Positions 1 through 8,073 of a DNA stretch of 64,000 nucleotides are shown here, one piece after another; positions within the stretch are counted from its first letter, which is position 1; each line of letters opens with the position of its first letter. The notes under the pieces were generated by a model that saw only the letters and a list, made by a program, of their open reading frames with translations, was not told where the DNA came from and ran no database searches. This stretch comes from Chloroflexi bacterium HGW-Chloroflexi-6 (GTDB lineage: Bacteria; Chloroflexota; Anaerolineae; Anaerolineales; Villigracilaceae): positions 1 through 64,000 of the forward strand of contig PHBU01000002.1 in assembly GCA_002840685.1 (NCBI GenBank), written 5' to 3'. The translations under genes were made by a program, and so were the position numbers.

Positions 1-658
1 CGGTCAGGGCCAGGGAAGTCTTGCCCAAACCGGGACGGGCGGCCAGAACGTACAGGGCTCCGGCCTGGAAGTTGCCCAGGCGATGGTCGAGATCGATCAA
101 GCCGCTGGGCGTGCCGGGCAGTTCGCTGATCCGGCTGAGGGCATCGATCTGGTCGAAGGCCTGGCCGAGCGCATCCCGCAGCGGGACCAGCTGGCCACCG
201 GTTTCGCGCAAGATCGCCCCTTCGAGAGCGGCCACAGATTGTTCTGTGGCCAGGGGCAGTTCGAGCGCCTGATCGTTGGCCAGGCTGGCGATCTTGTTGG
301 CGGCGGTTAGCATCTGGCGCCGGACAGCGGCTTCGCGCACGATCTGGCCGTATGCATCGGCGTGCAGCGTGGTCGGGGTGGCGTTCAGCATCCCCACCAG
401 GATGGCTGCCCCGCCCACCTCCTCGAGCTGGCCTTGTTTTTCAAGGCTCTCGGAAACGGTTAGGATGTCGATCGGGACGCGGCGCTCGACGAGACGGGCG
501 AAGGCCTGCCAGACAAAGCGCAGGCGGTGGATATAGAAATCTTCCGCGGACAAAAACTCGGACAGTTCGATATAAACATCCGGGTTGATCAGGACCGCGC
601 CGATCACGGCTTCTTCGGCCTGGCGGCTGTGCGGGATGAGGTTGGTTTCGGTGGACAT
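1..658 (-). CDS. dnaB: Replicative DNA helicase DnaB (C-terminal part beyond window start)
   Basis: Reverse-strand translation MSTETNLIPHSRQAEEAVIGAVLINPDVYIELSEFLSAEDFYIHRLRFVWQAF...LPGTPSGLIDLDHRLGNFQAGALYVLAARPGLGKTSLALT; DnaB N-domain plus Walker A (ARPGLGKTSLAL). ORF is open at the window edge, so it is absent from the ORF track. Confidence 0.9.
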   Translation of the reverse strand, partial: MSTETNLIPHSRQAEEAVIGAVLINPDVYIELSEFLSAEDFYIHRLRFVWQAFARLVERRVPIDILTVSESLEKQGQLEEVGGAAILVGMLNATPTTLHADAYGQIVREAAVRRQMLTAANKIASLANDQALELPLATEQSVAALEGAILRETGGQLVPLRDALGQAFDQIDALSRISELPGTPSGLIDLDHRLGNFQAGALYVLAARPGLGKTSLALT

Positions 659-664
659 GGTTGA

Positions 665-1624
665 TTAGCTCCTTGGTTCGAAGTCTTTGATGACGTTTTC
701 TAACGTGCTTTTGAGCGACATGGATGGTTCTTGGGATTGCTCAGTGCTGGCCAGCGTGCTGGTCATGGTTTTGAGCAGCGCGCCGGGGTGGGCCACCGTG
801 AAAGGGCTCTGGTTCCAACGCTTCCAGGAGGCCTTCAGGGCAACGTCCAGGGTGGAGTTGTATTCGATGGCGAGTTTGTTCAATTTGCGAATGCCTTTGA
901 TCCAGAGTGCATACTCCCCACCCTTTTGGCCCGGATTGGGTTTCTCAGGCGGATGCAGGTTGAAAAGCGAGACGATCAACTTTGCTCCCGATTGGCAGTC
1001 TTCGGGAAAAGCCGAGATGCGATCTTCAAGATTGAACGAAGGGCGCGCGGGCGCGTCAGCGGCCATGTTCTTAATCTCCTTTAAAGAATGGTTCTCCTTA
1101 AGCGCGGATTTTCCTTGTTCGGAATTTTCCAGATTCGGAAAAATCCGTATGTGGCTTTTTTTGTTCTGTTCAGGCGTATCTTCAGCGCCTTGTTCCGGCT
1201 CTTCAACAGGCGCACCTTCAGCGTTGGCTTCAGCCGCTTTGGCGCTTGATGGTTCAAACTGTGCCAACTGATCCGGGCTTGGAAAGACGATGTAGCGGTT
1301 GCCACCCACGAAGCGATTTTTCTTATCGCGGATCCGGTAGCGCAGCAGGACACGTTGGCCATCGATCTCCAGATTGTTGAGATGCTCCAGGGCGCGTCCG
1401 ATCGTGTCCGTATTGATGCCGGTCTCCGTCCGGATCTGTTCATAACTCGGGAAGGACTCGCCTTGCGGGTTGGCATGCAAAACGATGCACATGAAGACAC
1501 CCAGCGACGCTCCTTTGAAGTGATGTAAGTGCTGGCGAAACTGAAAGCCTATTTGCATAAACAGTACTTCTGGGCTTGCATTGGCGCCAATTCCACGCCA
1601 GGAACCTGAGAAAACTTTGAACAT
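665..1624 (-). CDS. Helix-turn-helix replication initiator-like protein of the integrated element
   Basis: MFKVFSGSWRG...GVFMCIVLHANPQGESFPSYEQIRTETGINTDTIGRALEHLNNLEIDGQRVLLRYRIRDKKNRFVGGNRYIVF; winged-HTH typical of plasmid/phage replication proteins. Start chosen downstream of the iteron-like repeats; the track ORF extends through them to 1882. Confidence 0.55.
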   Translation of the reverse strand: MFKVFSGSWRGIGANASPEVLFMQIGFQFRQHLHHFKGASLGVFMCIVLHANPQGESFPSYEQIRTETGINTDTIGRALEHLNNLEIDGQRVLLRYRIRDKKNRFVGGNRYIVFPSPDQLAQFEPSSAKAAEANAEGAPVEEPEQGAEDTPEQNKKSHIRIFPNLENSEQGKSALKENHSLKEIKNMAADAPARPSFNLEDRISAFPEDCQSGAKLIVSLFNLHPPEKPNPGQKGGEYALWIKGIRKLNKLAIEYNSTLDVALKASWKRWNQSPFTVAHPGALLKTMTSTLASTEQSQEPSMSLKSTLENVIKDFEPRS

Positions 1625-1744
1625 CGAGCTACTCCATGCTTGTGTTGAAAGGCAACAGGAAGGCCGCTGCGGGGCGATGTTTTGGAGCCATAGCGCGGGC
1701 ATGTGGAGAAAATTACGCGGCTCTGTGGCCTTCCTGTTAAAGGC

Positions 1745-1825
1745 GGGTATGCGGCAGGGTATGCGGTGGAATATGCGGCAGGTATGCAGCCAGGTATGCG
1801 GCGGGTATGCGGCAGCCGCATACCC
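1745..1825. repeat. Iteron-like tandem repeats (RGGTATGCGGC), six direct copies plus one inverted copy
   Basis: GGGTATGCGGC(1745) / GGGTATGCGGT(1757) / GGAATATGCGGC(1768) / AGGTATGCAGC(1780) / AGGTATGCGGC(1792) / GGGTATGCGGC(1803) / inverted GCCGCATACCC(1815); period about 11-12 bp. Confidence 0.8.
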
Positions 1826-1878
1826 ATTTATGCTGCCTAAAAAACTCACATCACTTTTGACGGAAAACCCGAAATTGA

Positions 1879-2526
1879 TCATTCTGAGCGACCCGCTGCC
1901 AGCCCCGGAACGACCATCTCCGGAGTGGTATAGAGAGCCAGGTTCCCGGCCCGGTACTCGGCCAGAGCATAGGTTAGAAGGCAGGTCATCACCTGACCAA
2001 TGGTGATGTGGATAACGTGTGGCGCTGCCTTGTCTTTTTCGATATTCGGGATGGCATAGATGGTTGCGATGATTTCTTCGGGCAGGCGATAGTTGGCGTG
2101 CGGCTGTTCCTTGCTCTTTTTCTTTTTGGCCTTGCGGGGTGGGATGGAACGGGAAACCAGGCCACTGCCGGTGTGGGATTTCAACGTGGATGCAGATGAA
2201 ACCTGGATCGTAGGCATCTTGAGATAGCCTGCCTCGTACTCGGCCAGCGCGTAACGAAGCAGCTCGCGCGCAACCGCATCGGCCCCGCCCACCATCCCGA
2301 ACTCATCGCGGAAGTGGGCGGCCAAGTCCAGGACCGCACCCTGGATTTCTTGCGGCACACCTGCAAAGGTTTTGTTCTTATGTTTGGACTCCCACTTGCG
2401 GTCACGCTGGTGGGCTGGCTTGCGTCCCCGGCCTGGGGCAGGGGCGGGGGCTGGAATGCTGTGGACATGCTCCTGCGGGGCAGGAGGCAGTTCTTCTAGA
2501 AAGGAGCGGCGGGGTTGTTGGTTCAT
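1879..2526 (-). CDS. Hypothetical protein downstream of ParA (possible partition-accessory protein)
   Basis: MNQQPRRSFLEELPPAPQEHVHSIPAPAPAPGRGRKPAHQRDRKWESKHKNKTFAGVPQEIQGAVLDLAAHFRDEFGMVGGADAVARELLRYALAEYEAGYL...; start codon overlaps the parA stop codon. Confidence 0.6.
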   Translation of the reverse strand: MNQQPRRSFLEELPPAPQEHVHSIPAPAPAPGRGRKPAHQRDRKWESKHKNKTFAGVPQEIQGAVLDLAAHFRDEFGMVGGADAVARELLRYALAEYEAGYLKMPTIQVSSASTLKSHTGSGLVSRSIPPRKAKKKKSKEQPHANYRLPEEIIATIYAIPNIEKDKAAPHVIHITIGQVMTCLLTYALAEYRAGNLALYTTPEMVVPGLAAGRSE

Positions 2527-3311
2527 TATTTCGCGCTCCGAACGATCTTGGCCAGTTGGCGGTAAGCCAGGGCTGCCGGGTTTTCGGGATCGAACTCGAA
2601 CAGCGTTTGACTTTTGCCCGCGCACTCCTTCATGGCAGCCCGGTCCGGCACAACCGGCAGCAGCAGGTCATCCCTGAGCGAAGCGCGCATCTCCTCTAGG
2701 GCGGCGCGGTGCTCGCGCGGCATGAAGGCCGTCCCATCTCCGCGCACCATCGTTGGCAGGATGCCCAACACGCGCCCGGGCCAATTATGTTGCTCGCTCA
2801 GGGTGTGGGTCATCTTCATCATCGACCCGACGCCGCTCACACTCAAGGCTTCAGCCTGGCTGGGAATGATCAACAGATCAGCGGCCCAGACAGCCCGCTC
2901 CTGGATACCGGATGCCGATGGGTTGGTGTCAATGATGATGAAGTGCAGGTCGTGGCGCAGGAAACGTTCGAGTGTCAGGCGCACCCAGTCGATACCCCGG
3001 CCTGAGGCGTTGATCTGGGCCTGCGCGCCAGATAGCCCGGCACTGGCGGGCAGGAGCTGGATGCGCTCGCGTAGTGGTACAACCAGGCTTTGAACCAGGC
3101 TGGTTTCGGCAGCGCCCAAGCCAAGGGTAAGTAGATACGAGGCTGCGTCCGAGCGCGGGACGCCGAACAGGACGGTCAGGTTGGCCTGCGGGTCGAAATC
3201 CACAAGCAAAACGTTGCGGCCCAGATCGGCCAGGGCTTGGGCCAGGTGGGCCGCGCTGGTCGTTTTACCGACGCCGCCCTTGTGGTTGGAAATTGTGATG
3301 ATTTGAGTCAT
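2526..3311 (-). CDS. parA: ParA-family partition ATPase
   Basis: MTQIITISNHKGGVGKTTSAAHLAQALADLGRNVLLVDFDPQANLT; deviant Walker A KGGVGKTT, DFDPQANLT, DTNPSASGIQERA. Confidence 0.92.
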   Translation of the reverse strand: MTQIITISNHKGGVGKTTSAAHLAQALADLGRNVLLVDFDPQANLTVLFGVPRSDAASYLLTLGLGAAETSLVQSLVVPLRERIQLLPASAGLSGAQAQINASGRGIDWVRLTLERFLRHDLHFIIIDTNPSASGIQERAVWAADLLIIPSQAEALSVSGVGSMMKMTHTLSEQHNWPGRVLGILPTMVRGDGTAFMPREHRAALEEMRASLRDDLLLPVVPDRAAMKECAGKSQTLFEFDPENPAALAYRQLAKIVRSAK

Positions 3312-3730
3312 GGGGAACCTCCACAGAGAAATCGGGAATGAACCCAACCGGTCAACGGGGCGCTGATTTCGAGCCAGTCGCCATCGCTCTGGCCGGTTGG
3401 GGTGATGGAAACGGCTTCGGAGAGAGCGCCAAGCACGGGGGCCGTTGACCCTGCTTTGGCGCGTACATTGAGATGACCATTTTTCAGGCCGGTGCAGACC
3501 TGCCACCCCGTAGGCGGGGTGGCAGTCTTTGTCATCATTGGTTTTGATGTGGGAGCAGGGTTTGTGCTTTGGGTGTGCTCTTCGCTTGAGACCTGGGTAG
3601 CTCTGACAGGGGAGAACAGGCCAACGATGGTTGGGTCGCCGATGTGGTACATGAGTGCCAGCGTTCCAACTGCGCCGCCCAGGAATGCGACCAGGGAAAT
3701 CAGAGACAGGATGTTGCTTTTGCGAGTCAT
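3308..3730 (-). CDS. Membrane-anchored SH3b-like domain protein
   Basis: N-terminal TM segment ILSLISLVAFLGGAVGTLALMY, then WQVCTGLKNGHLNVRAKAGSTAPVLGALSEAVSITPTGQSDGDWLEISAPLTGWVHSRFL (SH3b style). Confidence 0.6.
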   Translation of the reverse strand: MTRKSNILSLISLVAFLGGAVGTLALMYHIGDPTIVGLFSPVRATQVSSEEHTQSTNPAPTSKPMMTKTATPPTGWQVCTGLKNGHLNVRAKAGSTAPVLGALSEAVSITPTGQSDGDWLEISAPLTGWVHSRFLCGGSP

Positions 3731-3998
3731 TGTGGGTCTACCTTCCGAAGTGTGGTTTTGCCGTTTTTATCGGGGGTGAAGCTTGTGCCTGGAATAATGG
3801 TCAGGGCTGCGGGCTTGCCCTGGAGCCGGATGTTCATAGTTAGTACACTGGCCTGCCGGTTGAATGCGCCCAGGGCCATCAACAGGAGCCGCACCGCTTC
3901 GTGCTCTCGCAGTGGCCGCGAGGCTCCTGTTATCTGGCGGGCCTGGATCTCTTCCGCATTCAGCCTGTGCGCCAGGGTTAGGTCGAAACCCGGCAGGC

Positions 3999-4859
3999 CT
4001 AGGAAAAATCCGGGGCACTCTCGCCAGGTCGGGCGGCTGATTTCGGCTTTCCATGTCCGTTTGCGCCAAAGGCATGCGCGGGGGCAGGTTCGAGCATCTC
4101 CGGGATGTTCAGCGGTACAGGTGTTGGGCTGTGCGGGAGTGTTTTGCGCGGGGCGTAGGTCTTTTTGGGGGTGTGGTAGTGGCGACCCTCGATCTCAGCG
4201 ATGGCCCGGCGCAGATTCTCGTATCCATACTCGGCGGCGATCCGCCGTTCCAGTTCCAGCCGGTTGCGAGCGCTGCCCAGTACACTTTCTGCCACTTCGG
4301 CGTTGCGTTCGGCCATCTCCTGCTTGGCAACCGCCACCGCGGTCAGGCGTTTGGCCTTGATATCCGGGTGAGAATAGAAGTAGACCAGAAACAGCACTGC
4401 GTGGATCGAAAGGCTGCCTGCCAGCAGTCCGAGCAGCGCTTCGGCATTGGCAATTTGTCCGCCAACGGCAGAAAACTCAGCGATGCCGATGATCACCCCC
4501 AGGCTGAAGGAGATGGCCATGCCCAGCCAGGCCACGCCGCGCATCAGTCCGCTGGCTTTGGCGTGTTGGACCGCGATCTCCCACAGGATGAAGGGGAAGA
4601 AGGTAGCCAGCACGGCAAACCAGGCCTTCCATGCTTCGCCGGTGTTTTGCATGGCGAAGTCGTAAACGCGATATTCGCCAGCCGCGAGCAGCAAGTTTCC
4701 AGCAATGAATGCGATATTGTGGGCGTTGTTCTTGAGCCAATCTGCGATCCCAACCTGCTGAACGCCGGTTTCGAACAGGGGTTCATGCTCTACGGCGTCG
4801 ATATCCTCCGGCAGGCCTTCGAAGGGGTTGCTGATGGGTGTTGTGTAACGAGTGTCCAT
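3999..4859 (-). CDS. Multi-TM membrane protein, element-associated, unknown function
   Basis: MDTRYTTPISNPFEGLPEDIDAVEHEPLFETGVQQVGIADWLKNNAHNIAFIAGNLLLAAGEYRVYDFAMQ... with several hydrophobic segments, then a coiled-coil-like charged tail. Confidence 0.55.
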   Translation of the reverse strand: MDTRYTTPISNPFEGLPEDIDAVEHEPLFETGVQQVGIADWLKNNAHNIAFIAGNLLLAAGEYRVYDFAMQNTGEAWKAWFAVLATFFPFILWEIAVQHAKASGLMRGVAWLGMAISFSLGVIIGIAEFSAVGGQIANAEALLGLLAGSLSIHAVLFLVYFYSHPDIKAKRLTAVAVAKQEMAERNAEVAESVLGSARNRLELERRIAAEYGYENLRRAIAEIEGRHYHTPKKTYAPRKTLPHSPTPVPLNIPEMLEPAPAHAFGANGHGKPKSAARPGESAPDFS

Positions 4860-4873
4860 GGTTTTTTTTTCTC

Positions 4874-5542
4874 CTATTGTGTGGTTGCTGTTGTGAAAGT
4901 CAGCCATTTCGATTGCTGGCGGACAGCGAACTGGTGGTGTGCCAGCGGAATGGTGAGTGTGGTGGGGGCGGTGAGGTTGAAGAGCGTTGTGAAGTCCGAT
5001 ATTGTGCCAACAACGATCTTGGTGAAGATGGAGCGGATGCTGCAGGCGTAACCTGGCGAAGCGCTGACGACCAGGTGAAACTGCGGGGCGTTTGCCAACA
5101 ATGATAGTGAGCGGTATTCGATGTCCCAACCTGCGCCCAGGTTATCCAACAGAATGGGCAGTCTGGGCGCGGAAGGTTTCTGCATGTGGTACTGCAGGAT
5201 GTCGCCCATCCGTTTTGGGCTGACAGCGGCGGTCATCGGGTTGATGCCGTGCCAGCGCTCTGGCGTTCTGGAGACGATGACCGCGCCAATCGATGTTTGC
5301 CTGCCTGGAAATATGGCAGTTGCCGCAATCGTTCCCAACAGGGCTTGCAGGCTGGCGGCGTGGTCACCGGTGGCCAGCATGGCCGGGCTTCTGGTGATGT
5401 TGGCGATAATCGGCAGGCCGTCTGCGGCCAGGCCGAGAGCATAGGTGTTAGGGGGCTGTGTGCTAGTTTGCAGTTGTTGCAGGGAAAGCTTGGCTGCTTG
5501 TGTTTTTGTGATTGGAGTAGACAGGCGTGATATTATTTGCAT
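4874..5542 (-). CDS. Hypothetical protein of the integrated element
   Basis: 222-aa ORF collinear with neighbouring element genes: MQIISRLSTPITKTQAAKLSLQQLQTSTQPPNTYALGLAADGLPIIANITRSPAMLATGDHAASLQALLG... Confidence 0.55.
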   Translation of the reverse strand: MQIISRLSTPITKTQAAKLSLQQLQTSTQPPNTYALGLAADGLPIIANITRSPAMLATGDHAASLQALLGTIAATAIFPGRQTSIGAVIVSRTPERWHGINPMTAAVSPKRMGDILQYHMQKPSAPRLPILLDNLGAGWDIEYRSLSLLANAPQFHLVVSASPGYACSIRSIFTKIVVGTISDFTTLFNLTAPTTLTIPLAHHQFAVRQQSKWLTFTTATTQ

Positions 5543-5748
5543 AAGTTGTGTCTCCTTCGGGAATTTATTTTGAGTTTTTCAGCAGCATCTATCTCATAAA
5601 CATCATCAAGAGCTTCAGCGAATAGTCCCGCCAGCAATGTCATGACACGATCGAAGCGACCGCGTTCAGAAGCGGTTTCGGTGCGATGGAATCTGACTTC
5701 GAATTCGCAAGTGATGATTTTTTTATACCGATAATCTACTGAGCACAT
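5533..5748 (-). CDS. Small hypothetical protein, first gene of the leftward element operon
   Basis: 71-aa ORF overlapping the next start (5542), divergent from the XRE gene. Confidence 0.45.
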   Translation of the reverse strand: MCSVDYRYKKIITCEFEVRFHRTETASERGRFDRVMTLLAGLFAEALDDVYEIDAAEKLKINSRRRHNLCK

Positions 5749-5989
5749 GGCGGTGCTTGATATTGGTGGGGGATAAGGTTGGATTCATGTTTGTATCTTG
5801 GTGTGAAAGCCGATCCGCTGGTAGAATAGAAATAGCGGCACGCAGGCGTTGAAAACGTCCGTGTGTTTTGCTGGTGACGAGCGTCCGGGCTGCCAGGCTT
5901 GAAGGACGCTCGTTTTGCAATGTGATTTGGAAAAAGAAGGATGCGGTTACATATATGCTCCAATCTCTAAATATCGCAAATATCTACTG

Positions 5990-6007
5990 CCGATAATATA
6001 TTATCGG
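5990..6007. promoter_or_regulatory. Perfect 18-bp palindrome CCGATAATATATTATCGG, candidate operator
   Basis: Exact palindrome in the divergent intergenic region between the leftward element operon and the XRE gene; a half-site CCGATAAT recurs near 5727. Confidence 0.6.
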
Positions 6008-6090
6008 TCAATGTGATTATAGCACCAGTTGTGATATTTTCAATTGTTTTGGTATCATGGAATATGAATTAATTATCACTGGAGTAAAAA

Positions 6091-6426
6091 ATGAGCAGCA
6101 AATTCTCAGAATGGCTGAACGAGCGCTTTTTAGAGTGGGAGCAACAGCAAGGAAAACGGCAAACTGTTTCGGCGTTTGCACGTTACTTGGATGTTCCGCA
6201 GTCATCGTTATCAAGTTGGATGGCGGGTGCTTATGTGCCTTCAGGGGAGAACTTGCTCGTACTTGCTTCGAAGCTTGGAACAGAAATTTACGACACTTTA
6301 GGTGTTTTGCGTCCCCCAATTGCTGACCCGGATATTATTTATATTGCTTCCGTTTGGAAAGAACTATCTGAAAACGATCGTTCAGAATTGCTTGCTACGA
6401 TCAAGCGAAAATTACCAAGTTCATAA
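6091..6426 (+). CDS. XRE/HTH-type transcriptional regulator
   Basis: MSSKFSEWLNERFLEWEQQQGKRQTVSAFARYLDVPQSSLSSWMAGAYVPSGENLLVLASKLGTEIYDTLGV; lambda-repressor-like HTH. Confidence 0.75.
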   Translation: MSSKFSEWLNERFLEWEQQQGKRQTVSAFARYLDVPQSSLSSWMAGAYVPSGENLLVLASKLGTEIYDTLGVLRPPIADPDIIYIASVWKELSENDRSELLATIKRKLPSS

Positions 6427-6450
6427 CCGGTTCAAATCGTTGAACCGGTC
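6427..6450. terminator. Perfect inverted repeat immediately 3' of the XRE gene (possible terminator)
   Basis: ACCGGTTCAA-atcg-TTGAACCGGT; no long T-tract, so terminator function is tentative. Confidence 0.4.
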
Positions 6451-6555
6451 ATTATTTTACTAATCACAGGTCACAAGGCTCGATTGAACCAGTGTCCCTA
6501 AGGCTACCCCAAAAACACTGGTTTTGAGGACAGAGGTTGCGAAATCAAAGTTGCA

Positions 6556-6599
6556 GCTCATAACCCGGAGGTCGCAGGTTCGAGTCCTGTCCCCGCAAC
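6556..6599 (+). other. 3'-half tRNA fragment (CAU anticodon, tRNA-Met/Ile2 type), att-site scar
   Basis: gCTCATAACCCGGAGGTCGCAGGTTCGAGTCCTGTCCCCGCAAC: anticodon loop CTCATAA, T-arm GCAGG-TTCGAGT-CCTGT and acceptor 3' strand CCCCGCA are present. The upstream sequence lacks matching D-arm, acceptor 5' strand and anticodon 5' stem. Confidence 0.8.
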
Positions 6600-6607
6600 T
6601 TTGAATT

Positions 6608-6635
6608 AACCGTAGTCCTTCGGGCTACGGTTTTT
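6608..6635 (+). terminator. Rho-independent terminator downstream of the tRNA fragment
   Basis: CCGTAG-tCCTTCGGG-CTACGG-TTTTT. Confidence 0.75.
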
Positions 6636-6656
6636 CGTTAGCCCGGTGGCCTGTGG

Positions 6657-6908
6657 TTGGTCAATATTCTCGATATGGATGATTATTTGATGAATCATCG
6701 TCCTTCGGGTTCGTTACCCGTGAGCAAAGCCATTGTCGGTTTTCTAAATTTCAAAACCGCCGAAGCCTATCTGATCGCGCGATCGATTCGTATCAACGCC
6801 AGCTGCAAAAGTGATTGGAATATCTGGGGGATAAAGATGTTGCCACGATCACAGTCGCCGAATTAACCCAATATTTTAGCTGGCTACGTAACGAATTTAT
6901 TTCGTGAG
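6657..6908 (+). pseudogene. Tyrosine recombinase/integrase N-terminal (SAM-like) fragment, frameshifted
   Basis: Spliced across a frameshift near 6780: SKAIVGFLNFKTAEAYLIARS-IDSYQRQLQK*LEYLGDKDVATITVAELTQYFSWLRNEFIS*; core-binding-domain pattern, one internal stop, catalytic domain missing. Confidence 0.65.
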
Positions 6909-7122
6909 ACAGTGATTTCATAAGGTAGGTTGATATAACAACGATATTATTGCGATGGCGGCGATTTTCCTATCGAAACAATTTCCAATAGATTAGTTCT
7001 GCTGATGAAAAAATATCGGATTTGAACCTCATCGGGGCCGTCAATGGTAAAAAATAGGCGGTGCTGATGCACAAAAAAAACACTCTGACCACAGAGTTAT
7101 GGTAAGGTGCAAGAATTGCAAT

Positions 7123-7158
7123 GAGATCGCTCCTGTTACAGCAGGGGCGATCTCGTTT
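7123..7158 (+). terminator. Strong hairpin, likely terminator
   Basis: GAGATCGCtCCTG-ttaca-GCAGGGGCGATCTC-GTTT. Confidence 0.5.
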
Positions 7159-7413
7159 AATTTACCCTGATTTCGCGCAGGGGTCAGGCAATTGGAAAAA
7201 GTAATTGCTAAAATGCTATTTAAATTCTCCCTCCTGGGCTGGTGTTATTTGGTCCCAAAAATCAAATTAAGCCAGATTTCCGCCATCAATAACTTTAGGG
7301 CCTCCCAAAGATCAAATGCAACAATTTTAATAGACAGTTGGAATCAAGGTTGCAGTGAGAGAATAGGGGACATAAGCACATTCATTTAGGAAAACCTTAT
7401 CACAAAGCGTTGC

Positions 7414-7980
7414 TCAGGAAGCGAGGCGCCCTTCCAGGAAATGGCGGACATGTGCCTCTGCATCCATTGGCGGCATGGAGGCGCCTCCAACAGAGTGCGA
7501 AATCATCGAGAAATAGATCAGCGGCCCGAGCAGGGATGCTACGCTGTGCAGATGGTTTTCGGACTTGAGCACACTTTCTGTCTGGTAGCGCATCAGCAAC
7601 TTCCCAATGGACTGGAACAACCCTAACGGTTGGGAGAAGGAATCAGCCAATTCTGGCGCCCGGTTGAGCTCGGCAAAGATGACAAAGAAAAAGCGCCCGT
7701 GCAGGATAACCGCTTCTTGATAAGCCTGCAGTATGCGCAGTAAATCAGCGCGAATATCGCCAGTGTATTGTGTGGAAGATTCAAAGTTGCTTTGCTCAAT
7801 CAGAGCGTTAATGGCGCGCTTGACCAGTTCGGCTTTGGTGCCATACTTGCGAAACAGGGTCACCTCGCTTACTTTGGCTGCCTCGGCAATCTGGCGAGTG
7901 GTGGCTCCGGCATAGCCGCGCTCTGCGATGGTTTCTATGACTGCCAGAAAAATTTGCAAATCAGTGATAACTTTTGGCAT
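7414..7980 (-). CDS. TetR/AcrR family transcriptional regulator
   Basis: MPKVITDLQIFLAVIETIAERGYAGATTRQIAEAAKVSEVTLFRKYGTKAELVKRAI: canonical TetR N-terminal HTH. Confidence 0.9.
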   Translation of the reverse strand: MPKVITDLQIFLAVIETIAERGYAGATTRQIAEAAKVSEVTLFRKYGTKAELVKRAINALIEQSNFESSTQYTGDIRADLLRILQAYQEAVILHGRFFFVIFAELNRAPELADSFSQPLGLFQSIGKLLMRYQTESVLKSENHLHSVASLLGPLIYFSMISHSVGGASMPPMDAEAHVRHFLEGRLAS

Positions 7981-8016
7981 GGTGTACTCCTTACAGAATT
8001 GTATCATATGTAAGTA

Positions 8017-8068
8017 TTGACTAACAATAGGGCGGGTGATATATTATTGATAGTGCTTACTATCAATA
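8017..8068 (+). promoter_or_regulatory. Promoter (TTGACT-17-TATATT) with overlapping 10-bp inverted-repeat operator
   Basis: -35 TTGACT 8017-8022, -10 TATATT 8040-8045, perfect IR TATTGATAGT-gctt-ACTATCAATA 8045-8068 just before the 8074 start; divergent to the TetR gene. Confidence 0.65.
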
Positions 8069-8073
8069 AAAAA

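Noticed and set aside
1741-1830. CRISPR array
   Set aside because: Repeat unit is about 11-12 bp with no spacers; iteron-like instead.
4053-5051. 332-aa plus-strand ORF
   Set aside because: Opposite strand of two minus-strand element genes; composition typical of a shadow ORF.
6500-6600. A complete tRNA gene
   Set aside because: Only the anticodon loop through the acceptor 3' strand is tRNA-like; the 5' flank cannot pair with CCCGG or CCCCGCA and lacks a D-arm.
6906-7400. Coding genes in the gap between the integrase relic and TetR
   Set aside because: Only short ORFs without motifs; no support beyond a terminator-like hairpin.
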